From an uncultured Eggerthellaceae bacterium (lineage in GTDB: Bacteria > Actinomycetota > Coriobacteriia > Coriobacteriales > Eggerthellaceae): a DNA stretch of 22,926 bases. The stretch is taken from NCBI GenBank assembly GCA_910588435.1, contig CAJUPL010000026.1:1-22926 (forward strand), read 5' to 3'. The translations under genes and the position numbers were made by a program. The notes beneath the pieces were generated by a model. It was not told the origin of the DNA and searched no databases. It saw nothing but the letters and a program-made list of their open reading frames with translations. The stretch's first letter is position 1. Every line of letters starts with the position of its first letter. Shown piece by piece: positions 21,501 through 22,926 of this stretch.

Positions 21501-22126
21501 AGGTTGCCGAAGAGGGCGCGCAGGATGCTTCTAGCATTCTCGAGAGAGAGCCTGGTGAGGATCCGACTGCCTTGGGAACGGCATTCCATAGGTTGGCGCA
21601 GCTTGCCATACTGAAGCGGGAGCCGGGGGAGGCGCTATCTTGTCCTGATGATGCTGCCGTGCGGGCGCAGGAGGTTGGCCTTGGGCTGTCTGAAGCTCAG
21701 AAGGAGCGGCTTGCCCGGGCGCTGGGCGGCTGGTTCGGAAGCCCAGAGGCTGCAGAGCTTGCTAGCCACCAGGATGTTCAGGCTGAGGTTCCCTTCATGG
21801 TGCGAATAGATGCGCCTGATGGGCAGGCTCGCTATCTTGAGGGTGAGATAGATGCGCTGGCAGCTTCTGGAACCGCTGCATTCCTGATCGATTACAAGAC
21901 CGGCGGCTCGGCATCTGAGAGCGAAGAGGCTCTGCATGAGAAGCATCTGCTGCAAGCGCAGTGCTATGCGTATGCGTTGCTCCGCAATGGATGCTCGTCA
22001 GTTGATGCCGTCTTCGTCCGGGTGGAGCAGCTTGATGCTGCGGGCCACCCGCAAACAGTGCGCTACTCGTTTGTACTGGATGATCTTCCTGCCCTAGAAT
22101 CAGACATCCTCACCCGCTGGTCCTGA
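18587..22126 (+). CDS. addA: AddA, helicase-nuclease subunit of AddAB
   Basis: 1179 residues, UvrD/Rep-type (SF1A) helicase with a C-terminal nuclease. Motif I is AAGAGSGKT (K31), motif Ia ITFTEKAAAEL, motif II DEFQDTD (369-375), motif III VVGDAQQSIYRFRG, motif IV LKQNFRS, motif V TVHGSKGLQFD (752-762) and motif VI LLYVGLTRA. The nuclease domain has GTAFH (H1001), EGEIDA (D1089), IDYKTGG (D1102, K1104) and LLQAQCYAYAL, so all four RecB-type nuclease blocks are present. With addB this gives two nucleases and one motor, the AddAB/RexAB arrangement rather than RecBCD. The ATG at 18587 sits in the addB coding end. Repeat block 5 follows directly and supplies the terminator at 22152. Confidence 0.92.
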   Translation: MDRSRLTSSQSTVIDTLPGPLFVAAGAGSGKTHTLKLRTANAFLDNDSGFKLDSIDQVLAITFTEKAAAELLSRIKGALLDEGLDQQAFDADTAWISTIHGFCNRFLKETALEIGLDPDFKLASGLEAKVLEEQAKQDVLSAINEGALDLSGLSWNWDVIPASEHGSGLLDDAQAISSKAHAVPDSFGAFKHLASDLVPKALVQELVRLGLLVSELPASWKSVHATWERPKLDRLAVAISKAQQWLTSSQADLGFDSPQFNSREFRNLLLQFPMLTKGFGKNKPGQEEMDAYREALVVGLYETDGIFSMQASSAALEIAKMLDERRRQISRSAGLLTNDDLLQLTLNALRDHPDIAQRYRARFKLIMVDEFQDTDKVQIEIVRHIAQPGFANVCVVGDAQQSIYRFRGADVSAFDEYRDELVALHPQAAEGSALEPKLKQNFRSHADILAFVDAIFMKDGSFGKSYLQLEPQGGINDEPDPVMDARPRVQLDLIHYATGDGIKRGPDAVRESARRIAQHFLELKEAYKALANGKPHTYALLLGKTKNAQAYIDALREVGLEAMMTSGSTLMASDEAALVMALLRYAVNAFDERALLECLTSDLFAISDDVLLALSYYEAEGSLHHGSLAKGFLAPGLPFGILEASADAAALDEARSLMGEFRKRAEAGRPSEAIRHLLSRSGFLDRAQSAGVSGLASVGNLSILLNMVKGAEEEHPGLSEMVASYAATVDTAKESPGVLAVQDADFVQIMTVHGSKGLQFDHVALADIKTGADPAKGMMAENESGTTFAGSKAGLSKEDALKDYAAECERMSVQHLRDAKTPGQLLLKLESVSKEEGLAEARRLLYVGLTRAVRSLYVSYVTHMNPAAKGAEPYASQGVMAEVYQALEWDISAKELQESYDYGGSRPAVVRLERFEGAPHEDEPVVQEASGSFLVPIRNIPDEPALARFRGVRSDVRSYSSLSHDAEPEEVEVAEEGAQDASSILEREPGEDPTALGTAFHRLAQLAILKREPGEALSCPDDAAVRAQEVGLGLSEAQKERLARALGGWFGSPEAAELASHQDVQAEVPFMVRIDAPDGQARYLEGEIDALAASGTAAFLIDYKTGGSASESEEALHEKHLLQAQCYAYALLRNGCSSVDAVFVRVEQLDAAGHPQTVRYSFVLDDLPALESDILTRWS

Positions 22127-22151
22127 CCTGCATGCACCCTAAAAATGTGTC

Positions 22152-22180
22152 GCGGGCACACTGTGCCCGCTCTTTTTATT
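22152..22180 (+). terminator. Terminator hairpin B after addA
   Basis: GCGGGCAC-ACT-GTGCCCGC (22152-22170) followed by TCTTTTTATT, the longest T-tract among the B copies, 25 bases after the addA stop. Confidence 0.75.
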
Positions 22181-22626
22181 GCGACCTGATGCTCTTGCAG
22201 CCTTGCTACCTCAAAAATGCTGCATGGGCGAAGAACACGCCCATGCACTTTCATAACGGCCTTTAACTTTGCATGTGCAAGCACAAGCAAAGTAGCGGCC
22301 TTGGGGCACTCACGCGCCCCGTTCCGGGTGAAGCATCTCCTACGGGAGGGTTCCTCCGAATTGTGGACGGCTGCATCCCCCTGCGGTAGGAGGCTGCATC
22401 GCAGCCGCAGCATTGCTCCCCCCCTATGTGTGGGCGCTTGCATTGCAAGCGCAGCATTGCGCCAGCAATGCGTAACTTGACCGACAGGGCAAGAACACCC
22501 GGTTAGATTATGTGAGTAAGACAAGGTGGCCTGGCGCAAGACACCGATCCGGACAATCCCGGCTCCAACCCTTACGCTCCCTGCTCGCCCGCGATGGCCG
22601 GCACCCTCGCTAGGCCTCAGGCTGGC

Positions 22627-22659
22627 GGTCGAATGTGGTTGGATATACCACATTCGACC
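22627..22659. promoter_or_regulatory. 13-bp perfect inverted repeat in block 5
   Basis: GGTCGAATGTGGT (22627-22639) and ACCACATTCGACC (22647-22659) around TGGATAT. No T-tract follows on either strand. It occupies the place of hairpin H or I of other blocks but shares no stem sequence with them, so it may be another rewritten stem of the element or a separate operator. Confidence 0.5.
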
Positions 22660-22880
22660 TTGCCTTCGGAAACGCTCGGGTACCAGCCATCGCATGCTTC
22701 GCCACCAGTGAGTAGGGGAGGCATCGCCGTTTTCGTCGGGACCCCTAACGGGACCCCTCCGAAAACTCGGCGGCTCAAGGCTGAACCTGAGAACCGTCAC
22801 CTGCCAAACCTGCCCCATCCTTCGGCCTCGCTCCGCTCGGTCCGGTGTCGCGGGTGCAAGGCACCCGCTCCTTTTACTGC

Positions 22881-22925
22881 GGCCTTTAACTTTGAACAGC
22901 ATTCCTGCTGTTCAAAGTAGCGGCC
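22881..22925 (+). repeat. Module C at the window end, third stem version
   Basis: Flanks GGCCTTTAACT and AGTAGCGGCC are unchanged, but the hairpin is now a perfect 13-bp stem, ACTTTGAACAGCA (22889-22901) with TGCTGTTCAAAGT (22906-22918), closed by TTCC. Confidence 0.8.
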
Positions 22926-22926
22926 T

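Larger units (their letters stand above)
22141..22926 (+). repeat. Repeat block 5 and start of a further copy, to the window end
   Basis: B (22152-22170), B' (22221-22247), C (22258-22300), D (22303-22320, one arm mutated), E-type GGCTGC-ATC-GCAGCC and GCGCTTGC-ATT-GCAAGCGC (22434-22452), F GCATTGC-GCCA-GCAATGC (22454-22471), linker GTAA, G CTTGACC/GGGCAAG with one mismatch (22476-22493), AACACCCGG. The core then diverges (22503-22720). From 22726 a new unit begins: a 7-bp stem GTTTTCG/CGAAAAC (22729-22766) enclosing the CGGGACCCCT tandem, module A to 22841, B (22848-22868), and a C module with a new stem (22881-22925). No gene is seen over these 800 bases. Confidence 0.85.

Noticed and set aside
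22063..22902. A 279-codon minus-strand open frame.
   Set aside because: It runs through the hairpin repeats and the end of addA, has no ribosome site and consists of repeat translation seen in other blocks.

Overview
The window looks like chromosome of a strictly anaerobic, moderately high-GC bacterium. The gene set (one large pyruvate:ferredoxin oxidoreductase, a menaquinone OSB ligase/synthase fusion, an AmmeMemoRadiSam operon, orphan LarE, an AddAB pair, a serpin lipoprotein, tRNAs with encoded CCA) is compatible with an Eggerthellaceae-like Coriobacteriia (Actinomycetota). That placement is inference; no rRNA or other marker is present. The first ~187 bases and the last ~189 bases are the same repeat in the same orientation, so the window may be a whole draft contig broken at repeats.

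Layout: (1) 1-870, repeat block 1, split by an operator-like dyad pair and a possible gene remnant; then tRNA-Ser(GGA) and tRNA-Ser(CGA), and larE on the minus strand ending 2 bases from the second tRNA. (2) 2201-5148, a single 968-codon gene joining a MenE-type acyl-CoA ligase to a MenC-type o-succinylbenzoate synthase. (3) Repeat block 2, then on the minus strand amrS and an amrB-amrA fusion overlapping by ATGA. (4) Repeat block 3 with a second operator-like dyad pair, then a MoaE-like gene overlapping a serpin lipoprotein gene, then nifJ. (5) Repeat block 4, a ZIP metal transporter, and an intergenic region holding a 42-codon hydrophobic peptide gene with a strong ribosome site, faced by a near-consensus opposing promoter (type I toxin-antitoxin candidate). 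(6) The addB-addA pair for double-strand break processing, ending in repeat block 5.

The most unusual content is between the genes. Five intergenic blocks, in about 22.9 kb, are built from the same ordered set of hairpins. Single-stranded linkers and loops are conserved from copy to copy, but the stem sequences change on both arms together, so pairing is kept while sequence is not. The first hairpins carry T-rich tails and lie directly downstream of menEC, nifJ and addA, so one role is probably transcription termination; the rest of the structure is unexplained. The blocks also touch coding ends: the nifJ and amrS stop codons lie in repeat sequence. No transposase, integrase or reverse transcriptase is present in the window.
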